This document shows positions 47,535 through 60,279 of a stretch of 64,000 nt of DNA, piece after piece. The DNA is taken from positions 37,552,067 to 37,616,066 of the forward strand of contig OX104120.1 of NCBI GenBank assembly GCA_944474755.1. Direction: 5' to 3'. How positions within the stretch are numbered: the first letter of the stretch is position 1; each line of letters starts with the position of its first letter. A program made the position numbers and the translations under genes. Below the pieces are notes generated by a model. It made no database searches. It saw nothing but the letters and a program-made list of their open reading frames with translations, and had not been told where the DNA came from. This DNA comes from Limnoperna fortunei (taxonomy: Eukaryota; Mollusca; Bivalvia; Mytilida; Modiolidae).

Positions 47535-48601
47535 TCAATGATCTTAGGTGGTCTTTAAATAAAATGTACCTCAAATAAATGACCTTTATCAAACAAATGG
47601 TCTGTTGTGCCGTTTAACTTTTATTTCACGTACTGTGATTTTTCGGTCGATGTTTCAATATAGGATCTTACAATGGTATTATCAGATTTCCATAATTTAA
47701 CTATCGAGACTATAGAAATCCCCGAAAATCCAAGAGAACTAATATATTATTATATTTCTCGATAGTTACATTTTGGAATTTTATGTGCTTGCCAAGGCTC
47801 GGACTTAAAATACCATAATTTAATTATCTCGACTGGAGAAAACTTAATATCCACTCGTACCAATGTAAGATCATATATATTAATAAGACATACATAATTT
47901 AGTGTTAAAGATAACATCGTTACTAAATATGTTTTAAAACTAAAATACATAAAGAAAATACTGTATTTTAAATAGAAAACTTACATACATGGTTTCGGTA
48001 ACTCCTGTATAGAAAAATGAAGGCTATGTCACTTCGTTAATCAACATCATCAACCAGCTATTTAAATTATTGAAAAATTTATTGATTTGTCACCGTATCA
48101 CATACGTATATGAAACGTTCCTATGGAAACCCACAAATATATCTATATGAAATAGAAGCCATTTAAATACCATTTATTGAACACCTCAAAGCAAAATATT
48201 AAAAAGACAATACCACACTTTGTACTATGTTGTCAAGATTTATCAATACAATTTTAGTTTTCAAATTCATAAGGGATCTTGACTTAATGTCACGTGTATT
48301 ATAGATCAATTTCTACATAGTGAGTTCTTCACTACTTTAATATAGATTGTGTCGGTGGTTAATCTGTTTTCGTTGTCGACAGAAACGAATAAGGGAATTC
48401 GTTTACGGATATTACATATTTATATATTATCTTAAGAGGTAACGGAGTATAGCATAAAACAAAAACAAAAAATTGTCAACTATAGTGAGCATTAACTCTA
48501 GCTCACAGATTTACCTTTGTTTTTTCTGCTGTGATGGACCTGCTACTATACAGAAGAGCCATGATTTCAAGGTCAGGCGTCCTAACAAACAACGTTTTAG
48601 C
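47535..48601. other. no gene seen
   Basis: AT-rich sequence without a supported feature. Confidence 0.45.
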
Positions 48602-48738
48602 GGGCCTCGGTGGCCGAGTGGTTAAGGTAGTTTTTCAACTGTTGATCACATGGTCTGTCAACCGCGGGCAGGGTGAGCTGGACTCCAATTTTGATTCACA
48701 AGGACTGGTAGTTTTCCTACAGAAGGTCGGGGATTTTT
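48602..48738 (+). repeat. 3'-truncated SINE-A copy
   Basis: An intact-looking head (GGGCCTCGGTGGCCGAGTGG) with the B box deleted (TCTGTCAACCGCGGGCAGGG). The copy ends at AAGGTCGGGGATTTTT, lacking core and tail. Confidence 0.8.
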
Positions 48739-49757
48739 ATATTTGCATGTAATATTGACCTTGAGTAAATCTTAACTCATAAATATGGGTTATGGTTTTT
48801 TTAAAATTATTATTCTTATATTAACAAATTATATGGCCTATAAAAAATATCATATAGTAATGATATCCAGACAAGACGAAGTCATATCCTTCGATTGCAT
48901 CTACAACAAGCAAATGTTTTATTTCCCATTTTCATTAATGGTACATTTTTTTTAATTCGATAACGTGGATATCAAAATTTATTTCTTGTTCCACCATCCT
49001 TCAAAAAATGACAAAAAATGTGAATGATTAGAAAATGATTAGAAGACCCATATAGTTTAAACTAAATAATTAGTAAACAGTAGAAATTTATAGAATTTAG
49101 TAGAATTATCTATTCTTCTATGGACATATATAACCTGCATGTAACCATCTTTATAATGGTAAGTCTTTTAACTTTACTCTTAATTTAATATTTTATAGTG
49201 TATTTATATGTCCATTTAAACATTGTCTTATCTTGTAGCCTTGTTTATTGGAGCGGATATTCATAGGCCTCTGGCCTGCTATCCAATCCTTTTCAGTCAT
49301 TTTTCGGAATAAATACTTTTAAATCGAATCAAGGAATCAAAGCGGGGTAAAACAGACGACAACAGCAAACACAGAAAAACTAAACATGCAATTCGAGATC
49401 ATAACTAGGAAACTCGGCCTCCAATCAGAGTGGTCCATGTACACATGTAAATCTGAGTATGCTGCTTCATAAAAATTTTTCGGGTCACCATTTTGTACAT
49501 TCCTTGTAGAATCAGATCATTTGTTCGCATGTCCTTCCCATCACTTACGATGCAAAAACAGCGTGATACTCTTTTGGGAGATAGCAACAAATAAAAAAAC
49601 CCGGCAAGGTCAAAATTACTTAACGTTTACCAGAAATTATTACAAAAACTATAGACCTTGATTTAAAATAAGAAATAACCAAATGAAAAAGTTAAGATTG
49701 AAGAGAAATATTTTAATGAAAAATAATATTTCAAATAAGCTTAAGGAGGTTTTTTTT
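48739..49757. other. no gene seen
   Basis: AT-rich. TTGGAGCGGATATTCATAGG near 49249 looks like part of a dispersed repeat, but no second copy lies in this window. Confidence 0.4.
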
Positions 49758-49965
49758 AATAGTTACTTATATGAAATATATGTTATGTTTATACAAACAG
49801 CAATTAATGCACTTGTGGTCAAATCAGTACTAATTTTCCAGATCATATAACATCTAGATAGTGAAATTATCCACAGGGATTAATCCCCACATTTGACATC
49901 TATAGGTTAGGTTTCCTGCAATTGACATTAATTACTGGTAGTTACAACTGGAATCTCACCAGGGA
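49758..49965 (+). repeat. direct repeat R, copy 1
   Basis: 208 bp that recur, identically as far as I can read, at 53167-53374 (offset 3409). Confidence 0.85.
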
Positions 49966-52495
49966 CTGAAGGAAGTTGACCCTATGTGAAAACAGATTTA
50001 TAGACTTCGAAATACCAGAATAATTTATGTCTTTGGAAATAATGTTGACTTCCCATACTTTTCAGTCCTTGCTTATTTGCAGTTATGTTCACATGTTTTT
50101 ATTTTGTTTTCTTTAAATGTTACACTTGATCCACTGAAACAATTAAAATCCGTCAGATATATGGAATTGATTTCTAAAGAGCCATAGACAGAAAATTTGA
50201 GTGTAACATATTTGTATAACGCATTGTATTTGCATCTTGAAAATATGGTACTTATATTGTGGGATTAGTCTCAGACAAAACAATTCTCTGTATTATCAGC
50301 ACTCTCATACAATACATAGCATTCCATACATGTAGTGCATAATAATCTGTGTCTGCTTGTGTTTGCTTTACTTCTGGACATGATTTGTTACTAGACCAAC
50401 TAAAAATGTTCTTTGTTGGACAGTTATGTCCACTGTATGTATGGTGTAAATAAATAAGCAGCCAGGATAAAACTTTAATGATTGAAAGATACTTATTCCT
50501 ATTACCTGCATATTTATTTTGTAATACATGTTATCTCTTGAATGTGATCAATGATTTTATTGGCTTAGTCAGTAATAAATTTTATGTAAGCAAATGTTAA
50601 GGAGTTAATTAACCTATCACTGTTATGACTTTAATTTGGGGCAAGGAGAAAACTAATTAGAATTCAGATCAGTACAGACATAGGATCCAGATCAGTACAG
50701 ACATATTGATTATGAAAATATATGTTTTACACATCTTCGTAGACTAATTAATTAAACACCTATTGAAAATATAGCATATTGTGTGGCATGCATGTACTGA
50801 TGAGTTGAATAATAAATGTAAAATTTTTTGAAAACTGATACTTATCTTTAGGATGACAGAACATATATGGGTTGGGTGGATAACTCTGTCCTATCATGTT
50901 GTCTTTGGCTGAAGATATCTTCATACTAATATTGACAAGTATGGTGTCTGTTATCAAGTCGAGTTTTCTTGTTAAAATCTATTCCATCCAAAAAAATGTA
51001 TTTGCAGAACAGTATAGTCACAAAAACAACATTCCTAATTAATCAACTTTAAACACATATAGTTTTCGCTGTCTGCTGGTTTGAACATTTATTGCCAGGT
51101 ACTAACAAGCTACTCCATACATTGGTAATATCCATAAGGGAGTGAGATACAGGTCATTACTTTGATAGAAGCATTATTGTTTAAATGATCAAGAGGCTAG
51201 CCTTTATAGTTGACAGACTCTTAAATATGGTCATTGTACTAATATGGCATGAAGATTGTCTACATAAGGTTTGAATAAAGCATCAATTCCTAAATTTGAC
51301 ACATTTGTTGTTACTTAAAAAGTAAGAATTTCATAAGTATTCAGAAAAATAATTGCTATAGCAAAATGAATATATAGTAGGCAAGTCAAGTTTATATTTT
51401 AAGTAATTGTTTAACTTAGCTTCCACATGTATGTGTAAACCCACCAACATACAAAAATGTATGCTTTGTAATTGAACTTATACTGCAGAAAATGATGAAA
51501 AAATAAATTAAAAAAAATACATATATATATCAATAGAGAGAGAAAAAAATAAATAAATAAATCATTAATATAAGCAATGACAAATATTTTAACTATATAA
51601 AAAATGCATAGGGCTCGTAAATAAATCATATTTTCACTGTAAACTACAATTAATTTATATATACATCCAGATTTTAATGAAAGCTGCTTTTCCTGGAACC
51701 AAGTTAAAGGTGTTTGCATTGGTAGCTAAGTAAATTTGAGCTTGGAAAGCAAGGCAGAGTAAAGACGACCATAATATGTGTTATGGCCTTAGCAGCAAAA
51801 GTAGCAATAACAACTATAGATCCATAATTTCTATGTTAATCGTCTTATACAATCTGTAGCAGAATATGCTTTTAACTGTTTGGAAAGCAGGATAGTCGTC
51901 TTCCAAACAGGAATAATGTCAGATTTTGCAAACAGTTCACAGCATTTCACTGATGTTTTGGAAATGTTATATTTTATTTAGAAAAAGGATTCTGAAACTT
52001 TAATGAGATGCAAACTTGTAAATAGTCTGCATAATTTCATTTGGTGAAGCTGATTTAACTACAAAATCCATTAAGGATTGTCAGTTGTTTGTAATGACTG
52101 AAGTACTTATTTGTTTGGGACATGGAAACTGGACAATATTTCAGATATGTGTTTCTTCTTTTCAGATGTAGTGTATTGTCATTTTGTTTATCATTTCTAT
52201 TCATATTCAAAGTAGAAGATCACATGATAAAAATTTTAGGACGTTGGTCTTCAGACAGCTATTGCAGATAAATTAGAGTGTCATCATCTTCCATCAAACT
52301 AGCACAAAGCAGTCTGGAAAAAACTGAAATCTTTATTTGCCATTATGCTATATATATGTGTTTCTTCTTTTCAGATGCACTTGTTATTTTAATTATCATT
52401 TTTTTTTCTTTTTCTTTTTTTTTTCTCTCATGATTTTATTGAAGGTACCCCTTATTTGAAATCCTTGGGGGCACTCAGCTGTTACCATCTGAGTT
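49966..52495. other. no gene seen; interior of R-D unit 1
   Basis: About 2.5 kb between R and D with no recognisable exon and no SINE-A, SINE-B or MITE copy. If R and D are the ends of one mobile unit, this is its interior. Confidence 0.4.
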
Positions 52496-53168
52496 TTTGG
52501 ACCTTTATGAAATTTTATCACTGACATTTCTTAAATTTCATTCATCCCCCAAGTATTTCGGGGATATAACTAAAAAATTTCATTCCAGCGCCAGTGCCGG
52601 TCCACGGATACTGATGAGACTCCATGGTCTCATCCTCTGATGGAGACCACCCTTGGTCCCATTCCCAGGAGATCCCTTGCAGACCTTGCACACTCTGGCT
52701 GCAGATGAGACTATCTCTGGTCTCATCCCCTGATGGAGAACCCTCGCTCCATACCCCCACTTACTGGCGTATTGTCGGGCAAGGTGGGTTCTTCCTCTCA
52801 CTGAAGGACTGTAACTTGACTTGCTCTGGCAGGAAATAAAAATTTGTTGTTGAAAGCTGAGTGTTTCCCTAGGGCCAAATATTCATATATTTTACAATAA
52901 ATAATAAATATATATATATATATATATATATACAGATCTTTGTCTGCTTATACCAGAACACTCCCAAGACTATTAATGGGTTATGGCTTTACACACAGTT
53001 CCTTCACCCAATTTGACTATATTGCATAAAGTTAACAAGGACCAAATGTTCAATTTTATTCATGGGAGTTTTAATACCTTGACACACAATAGAACAAACA
53101 CTTTACAAAACACACTATAACAATTATAAATGCTATCATGGTAATACTAATTGCAAAGTTTGTATAAA
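52496..53168 (+). repeat. direct repeat D, copy 1
   Basis: 673 bp repeated at 53710-54382 with constant offset 1214, including the same length of TA microsatellite and identical translations of three short frames. The frames (about 71-73 codons, both strands) are shadows of the repeat. Two short hairpins, GATGAGAC / GTCTCATC, lie at 52613-52634 and 52704-52727. Confidence 0.9.
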
Positions 53169-53374
53169 TAGTTACTTATATGAAATATATGTTATGTTTA
53201 TACAAACAGCAATTAATGCACTTGTGGTCAAATCAGTACTAATTTTCCAGATCATATAACATCTAGATAGTGAAATTATCCACAGGGATTAATCCCCACA
53301 TTTGACATCTATAGGTTAGGTTTCCTGCAATTGACATTAATTACTGGTAGTTACAACTGGAATCTCACCAGGGA
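53167..53374 (+). repeat. direct repeat R, copy 2
   Basis: Directly abuts D copy 1 (overlap of two A residues). Confidence 0.85.
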
Positions 53375-53709
53375 GCTTCTTATTCCTTATCTAATACATA
53401 AATTTGTCAGCACAGATGCAGTGTTTGTTGATGAAAACATCTGAAGTTATGAGATTAATTACAGGACACAATGTAAACAGTAGGTCTCCTCCCTTTTCTG
53501 GGGTATTCCATTCAAATAACTGTGTGTTCTTAAGCCATTAACCGGTCCTTGTGTATTCAGTGTTCTGGTTTATAGCAGTCATAGAAATTGCTATACTCAA
53601 AACAAAGTTGCTGTTTAAAATTTTACCACCCACCAACCCCATCCAAACACCTTCAATACTGTCATGACAAGGGGAGCATCTCAGCATCTCAGTGATAAAT
53701 ATATTTCAG
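53375..53709. other. interior of R-D unit 2; no gene seen
   Basis: 335 bp that I could not match to the interior of the first unit. Confidence 0.4.
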
Positions 53710-54382
53710 TTTGGACCTTTATGAAATTTTATCACTGACATTTCTTAAATTTCATTCATCCCCCAAGTATTTCGGGGATATAACTAAAAAATTTCATTCC
53801 AGCGCCAGTGCCGGTCCACGGATACTGATGAGACTCCATGGTCTCATCCTCTGATGGAGACCACCCTTGGTCCCATTCCCAGGAGATCCCTTGCAGACCT
53901 TGCACACTCTGGCTGCAGATGAGACTATCTCTGGTCTCATCCCCTGATGGAGAACCCTCGCTCCATACCCCCACTTACTGGCGTATTGTCGGGCAAGGTG
54001 GGTTCTTCCTCTCACTGAAGGACTGTAACTTGACTTGCTCTGGCAGGAAATAAAAATTTGTTGTTGAAAGCTGAGTGTTTCCCTAGGGCCAAATATTCAT
54101 ATATTTTACAATAAATAATAAATATATATATATATATATATATATACAGATCTTTGTCTGCTTATACCAGAACACTCCCAAGACTATTAATGGGTTATGG
54201 CTTTACACACAGTTCCTTCACCCAATTTGACTATATTGCATAAAGTTAACAAGGACCAAATGTTCAATTTTATTCATGGGAGTTTTAATACCTTGACACA
54301 CAATAGAACAAACACTTTACAAAACACACTATAACAATTATAAATGCTATCATGGTAATACTAATTGCAAAGTTTGTATAAA
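53710..54382 (+). repeat. direct repeat D, copy 2
   Basis: Second copy of the 673-bp repeat; it ends at GTTTGTATAAA and then passes into unrelated sequence. Confidence 0.9.
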
Positions 54383-54479
54383 AGAAAATGATGTTTATGT
54401 ATTTGCGTTAAGTACCGTAAAATATCTTTCAGCGTAGTGTGACATGTCCATTTAGAAGAATCTATATTGATTATATTTT

Positions 54480-54800
54480 CAGTTGAGGTGTGATTTATTG
54501 TTTGCATATTGTCTCGCGAACAATATCTCAGCTATAGTTAGGATAAGAACAAGCAAACAAACAACAATTCAGCAGGAAAAAAGATGTACTAACTAGAACC
54601 AAGTTTGACCTGGGTCGTGGAGTAGGGACGACACATTAACACTTTTTGTGGCCGCTAAATGATTCTACTCTTTTTTTTCAAAATCTACAAAAGACGCCAC
54701 CCATTCACTTTAGGTAAGGCTTTCAGAATTATGACCTGACAATCCCCAACAAGAAGACCTCCCCGTTATCTTGCACGGCTTGGCAGATCTGTGGCTCGAG
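54480..54800 (-). repeat. SINE-B copy, diverged
   Basis: The plus strand shows CAATATCTCAGCTATAGTTA, then TTGTGGCCGCTAAATGATT, then TAAGGCTTTCAGAATTATGA and CCTGACAATCCCCAACAAG, in the order of a reversed SINE-B. Confidence 0.7.
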
Positions 54801-55012
54801 CTCTGATTATTTAAATAACTAAATCATTTATATATAAATGTATGAATGCGTAAGCAGAATTGTGAATTTCTTGCATATCTTTAAAAATTCAAGACTACTT
54901 TAATATGCTTCCTGTTTCAAATATTTAAGCATATGTACATTTTTAAATATTAATTCTAATTTTAAAATGAGAATTAATATTTTGCGTATGAGATACGAAT
55001 CTTAATCAGATC

Positions 55013-55470
55013 ACCTCGGTTATTTCCGCCTATGGTCGGAAAGAATTCTCGAGGTAAGTGTATGGATATGGACAAAAAATCGGTCCAAATTGATACGGTT
55101 AGCCTGTTTACACAGCCAAATTATTTTAATGCATAAAATAGATTATCCTTTAATTATTCAACTATACAGATCTTTATCGAAGCAAAACTAAAAATCGGAT
55201 AGAAGATTGTATTTTTTAAAGTTAAATTCGCTAATACTGCCAAAATATCCCTTCTCCGACAACGTTTAAATGGATAAGTATTTGTTTACAATCTGAAATC
55301 ATCATTAACAATCAACTAACCGTCAATGACAAGCCAATCAAATGAATGAACTGAAACGTCACAAACGAAATTGTGACGTTGAAATGACTGAAAATAGTTC
55401 AAAATGGAAATCACTTACCTCCGCGAGGTCACTTTCTCGACCCTTGACGGAAATGGCCGATCGAGAGATG
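55013..55470. mobile_element. candidate MITE with diverged inverted ends
   Basis: About 50-bp ends are roughly 70 percent complementary: CCTCGGTTATTTCCGCCTAT and CTCGAGGTAAGTG at the left, against CACTTACCTCCGCGAG and CTTGACGGAAATGGCCG at the right. No target duplication was fixed. Confidence 0.45.
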
Positions 55471-57427
55471 TTCCGATTGATACGAATTTTTGACATTTAA
55501 GCTCCAAAGTTGTACAAAAACCTCACAAATTGACGGTTTGACACAATTAATGCAAAAAGTTTTTTTATGTTTAGCTGATTTTAACGAAAAACCATTGTGG
55601 GTTTCTAAATTCAAATCAGAAGTTATATTATGATTTTTAAATATTAATTTTAATTCAGTCCGGCCTCCGTCTTTATTTTAGCATGCAATTTTGGAGTACA
55701 AATGGATGCGTGCAATTACTACTTTGAAACTTTTTGGAATGAGACATTCTTCCAAATAAAACGGAAAGAGCGATTTCTTTGCATTTGATTTAATGTAACG
55801 TTAAAATTTAATAGGACTTAAAATAAACATTTGAATTAAAAACTATGTATTTTTGTTTCAAACATGCTTTAAAAAAGACATCGGTTTCTCAGTTGACTTG
55901 TTTCTCATATGTCTTTTCCGATGTCGCTAAGAAATCTTAAACTTTTTGAACTATTTGACGCTAGTGATGACGTGGTCATATTAATGACGTCATAAACTCC
56001 ATCAGCACAGCTTTCTTGTATTATCAAAATCAGCCCGAAACTGTTTTTATTTTTATTTCGGCGATTAAAAAATCAACTGTTCATCGCCAGAGATGTTACT
56101 GTCTCCGCGCAAAAAAACTCTTGATTTATATCGTATTTAAATGGCATTTAACGTTTTGACAAGAATCTAGTAAAATTGGTTCGGTGTGCTTTTGCAAAAG
56201 TGTATATATAAAAGGGGATATTATCCTGTTTATATTATTAGATTAGAAATTGGTAGATGCCTAGCCGCAAGTATCACCAAACCTGTACGCAACGTCCTGA
56301 GGTTACATTTAGTAATGAGGCTAAATGAATACACATATTGATAATTTTATAGTACTTGTTAAGAAACATTTTAATGTTCATAGAAAACTCAAATATCAAT
56401 TGAGTTGAAATAAATTAGAAAAATTCTTTCTTATTTACATAAGACCGTTATTTGAATACGCGTCTGAGGTCTGGGATAATTGCGGTCTTTTCAACGCTTC
56501 TAAACTTTAACAACTCTAGCCAGATGCAGCTAGAATGGTATCAAGATTGCCTATATTTAAATAAGAAATAAAATATATGCCGAAATTGATAAGGAATCTT
56601 TGGCAGAAGAAGAAAGAAAAGAAGTACATTACAAAACCATGATGCATCTCAATATATAAGTAGACTCGTTTTATATATAGTTAAAATCCTAAGCGCTTAT
56701 CCATTGCGGAATTGGTGAGGACACTATATAACCATTCTGTAGACTTTCCCTCAATGACCAATCAGTATGTCTGTTGACATTAACTTTGATTCTTTTATTA
56801 TTATTTTATAATTTCTATGTGTGTTTATTCGAAACTGAGTACAGTCGTTTTTTGTGTCGTGTGATTTATTTTTTTCCCGTATATGTATATACTTGTAATG
56901 CGTAGACTTTCTAAGTATGTATTTTTTACTTGTGTCCAATCGATTTTGTTATTATCAAATAAAATATGTTTATATATAAATTAATTTATTAAAAATTTAT
57001 TTAAAATGAAACGGTTCGCGTATGTATAATGTATACAGGGTTGCGATAGATGCATTTTTACTGAGATGTTTACATATTATTGTATCGATCTTTAATAATA
57101 TGGTTTACATAATACTGTCAACACATATAGAAGACTTTTAGAGAATATCCAGTAAACAGAGGACAGAAATTACATGTAATTGTCATAAATTAATGACATG
57201 GGGAAAATTATCGCTAAGTGCCTTTAATTTGTAACCTTCAAAATGTTGTAAAAACTAAAACATAAACAAATTTTAATGATAAATGTCTTAAAGTGTATTA
57301 TGCATTCTCTACCTTGTACTTTGTAAAAAGGAAATTTAGAATAATATGTGAACGTGTAAACGTGACGAAAGAAATATTCGTTAAACAATGAACGTGACAC
57401 CGCAAATTATAGTACAGGTACGCACCA
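55471..57427. other. no gene seen
   Basis: About 2 kb upstream of the secreted-protein gene. AT-rich, with no supported exon or repeat. Confidence 0.4.
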
Positions 57428-57435
57428 TATATATT
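57428..57435 (+). promoter_or_regulatory. TATA-like element of the secreted-protein gene
   Basis: TATATATT lies 62 bp before the ATG at 57497, giving a predicted start near 57458 and a leader of about 40 nt. Confidence 0.45.
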
Positions 57436-57496
57436 TCGTCGCTCTTGAAAATTTTCCAACTCACACACTTAATTGTATTCATTTAACCGAGGAAAG

Positions 57497-57551
57497 ATGA
57501 GAGTAAGCATCATTGCTGTCTTTGGAATCATTTTAATTTCTGAAATTGGAG
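57497..57551 (+). CDS. secreted-protein gene exon 1 (signal peptide)
   Basis: 55 nt from ATG to the donor. The start is preferred because it gives a complete hydrophobic leader and a phase-1 junction that makes an alanine codon (G + CA) with exon 2. Confidence 0.85.
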
Positions 57552-57573
57552 GTAAGATATCAGCTGAATTATT

Positions 57574-57604
<31 letters not shown>

Positions 57605-59152
57605 TACTGAATATAACAAAAAGATACATTATTGTGTGGCTTCATTAATAATTGTAAATACAATATTAATGCTTTTTTGTTATTGGTAATGATATTTGTC
57701 GACTTTTTTTTTAATGAAATACCTTTTTGGTGTTAAAATCAGGAAAAAGCAAGCACAATAGGCTAGAAAAATGCCAGAATATAAATAAGGAGTATAGCAG
57801 AAGACCAGAAGATTAAGATAAACATATACAGCACGAAACAAAAAACCAAAAACACAACACACACAAAAACAAATTAGTAACCCGAACCGAATAAAAACCA
57901 CGGGTACACTCAGAAGCTCCAAACGAGTAAGTAATGTCTGCCTCTAATTAGCAAACCAGTCAAGCTACTTATAGTCATCACTAGGAAAAAGTCAAAACCC
58001 AGAGGTAAGGAAAAGTTTTCTGTCATGGTAGACATCTCAAGTTATAGCGACCTATATAACTGGGAACATAAGCAATAAGACATGCCACTATGTAATACTA
58101 CAGATATCTAATGGGATTCAACTAACTGTTTATAGAGATTAGGAGAGGTCAAGCAATGAATTGAAGAAACTGTGTATTGAAAATTCGATATAGCGGACTT
58201 AAAATTAATTTCATTATGGACCGAGAACGTGCACAAATGGATTTTAAATTCATCCGTTATGGATCGAGAACATGTAAATGGACATGTAAAGTTATGACAA
58301 TCAAAAAATGGAAACTTAGATTTTGAAATCAATTTATTTTATATGTATTTCAATTATAAATTTGTTAAATTTTTTGTCGTTTTACTATGTTTTACTATGT
58401 ATATAAGGGCTATATTTTCTGAATATAGTGACTGGTGTTTTGACATTCTACTGAATAAAACTGTATCAAGGTTAGTCTCTTGATTGATAAGAAGCTGTTG
58501 TGTTACAGACTATAAGCATTCAATCAATCGTTTCTATATTTAGATAATAAAAAATAAGCTGACATAGTAATCACTTGAATATAACCAAACATTCATTAAA
58601 TCGTTTATATATTTTGATAATATAGAAATCCATGCACTACTTGTAGTGAATAACACGTTACATAATATAATCACAATCATAATTGTTTAATACATTCTTA
58701 CATTGATAATCTGTTTTAAAGCATCTACCGATCTCACGTGCATTCAAAAGGGACAGGACGGAAGCTGTGAATTCTATCAATGCTTTGAGAAAAGGCGCCA
58801 ATGTGGTCCGTCTGGTTACCTGACTGGGTTTGGACACAAGTACTGTAACAAGTTCAGCTTAAATTACAACAAATTAACGCAGACCGGGAAGAATGTTCTC
58901 GATTGTGTGAGGCCCTGTTTGACAAAGAAATTGCTTGGAAAATATAAGGAATCAGTCGGCACAGGCCAAAAGTGTGAGGAACTGAAATCATACGCTTTTG
59001 ACACCCATGTCAGTTGCTATCGTGATTGCAAGTTCTGCAGCGCTTATGCCTCAAATAAATTGGTCTTAAACAGCATGTTTGATTCCTCGGATCAGATGTC
59101 TTTGAAGGCAGTTAAACAGATGTCCGAATTAGCTTCTAGTTGTCCTAAATAG
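57497..59152 (+). CDS. small secreted 12-cysteine protein, two exons
   Basis: Exon 1 (57497-57551) encodes a signal peptide (MRVSIIAVFGIILISEIG); the donor GTAAGA follows in phase 1. Exon 2 (58722-59152) has acceptor TTTTAAAG and continues in frame to TAG at 59150-59152. The product is about 161 residues, roughly 141 mature, with 12 cysteines, including CEFYQCFEKRRQCGPSGY, KYCNKFSLNYNKLTQTGK and CYRDCKFC, ending SCPK. An even cysteine number and a leader indicate a disulfide-bonded extracellular protein. Cysteine spacing and the middle GK...C...C region faintly recall stanniocalcin-like proteins found across molluscs, but I would not assign the name. AATAAA lies seven bases after the stop. 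A compact, apparently intact gene. Confidence 0.85.
57568..57607. repeat. (ATT)n microsatellite
   Basis: ATT repeats 17 bp into the intron of the secreted-protein gene. Confidence 0.9.
57820..58060 (+). repeat. dispersed repeat, copy 1
   Basis: An AC-rich stretch followed by AAAAACCACGGGTACACTCA and GAAGCTCCAAACGAGTAAG. It resembles 61745-61990 and a repeat that I associate with mussel genomes. It lies in the intron of the secreted-protein gene. The 80-codon minus-strand frame nearby is composition-driven. Confidence 0.45.
58722..59152 (+). CDS. secreted-protein gene exon 2
   Basis: Carries all 12 cysteines and the stop codon. The frame stays open upstream of the acceptor to 58703, but that part is intron. 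Confidence 0.85.
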
Positions 59153-59158
59153 TGTTAG

Positions 59159-59164
59159 AATAAA
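59159..59164 (+). terminator. poly(A) signal of the secreted-protein gene
   Basis: AATAAA seven bases after the TAG stop. Confidence 0.7.
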
Positions 59165-59534
59165 GTATATATCTCTTAGAACTTACTTATTGTTTAACAT
59201 TTTAATTATGTATTAATAAATGCAAAATACGAGTCAAATGCGCACAGATCCTAGGAGACAGACATTTCGTAGCGATCTGCAAATTCATTATGTCGACAGA
59301 ACAACGTCCAAATAAAGTTTTAAAATTATCAGTGATAATGTCTGCAAATATTCGTTATCAAGAATACCAAGTTAAGATACAAATCTTCGTCTTCATTGAA
59401 ATCTAATTTCATCCGTTAATAAAACAAGACGTTTGGTAAATATAATAAATGAGAAATAGTTGATCTACGGATCACTGATACCCTACATAATTTTTTTCAG
59501 AACTTTTTTTGTAAAATAACGTTTTTGTCGACTG
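59165..59534. other. no gene seen
   Basis: AT-rich sequence after the poly(A) signal. Confidence 0.5.
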
Positions 59535-59729
59535 ATGACCTTGACCATTTATGTAATTCTTCTAGTATCAATAGGCATCTTACCCATTTGTTTACAAATT
59601 AGTTCGTCTGTTTTCGTGACGTTCGACGGTATTCGGACAAACCGTGAGACGTTTCCCGCCTTAACTGCAGACGACATTACTCAAAGGATTTCGAATAGAC
59701 AACAATTGAATGTTCATGACTTCCGTTAA
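59535..59729 (+). other. 64-codon frame shared with a MITE spacer
   Basis: Starts with a leader-like hydrophobic stretch (MTLTIYVILLVSIGILPICL), followed by SSVFVTFDGIRTNRETFPAL and TADDITQRI. Its middle is closely matched, in frame, by the spacer of the foldback element at 60280-60844, which reads FVTYNGIRTNRETFPASTAD and DITRRM before a stop. Nucleotide similarity also extends beyond the frame on both sides, so this may be repeat DNA rather than a gene. I do not recognise the protein. Confidence 0.35.
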
Positions 59730-60279
59730 GATGTAGGTCAAATTGTATTATTACGAAAATTACCATCATTTCCAAACGCTGAATATCTCGAGGAATTCCA
59801 AATAATTTTTCGGATCTACAAAAGAAGCATTAGCTCTACCATACATGCTAAGAAGATTTTAATTGTGAGGAAAAGAACCTCTATCAAAACACACCGAAGT
59901 TTACTATTAATAACTGAGTGTAGGATTATTTGAATAGCAACAATTTCACGTGTATATAGGTAAGGCGGTAAAATCGAGAAAATAAGGCACAGATACATCA
60001 CCGGCTTGAGAATAGTTTATAATTAAGGTGGTAAACAAAACAAATATGTTTCCATTATTGTGTATATGACCAGACGACGACATGCGCAAAAATTATACGA
60101 TGTATAGTTTTATCATGTAAGTTGACAAAACATGTATTGAACGAACTTGAAAGATTTTAATTATTTTGCTATAATATTATGTCATAAATCTGTTGGTCCT
60201 CTTCTTTTATTTGTTTTTTGATTGACATTTTTTTTCATAAATCAAATATTAAATAAACATCAAGTTTCATTGTTGACTA

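Noticed and set aside
52496..54382. LTR retrotransposon with D as its long terminal repeats
   Set aside because: D does not start TG and end CA, the 541 bp between the copies has no primer-binding site, polypurine tract or coding remnant, and R also occurs far upstream.
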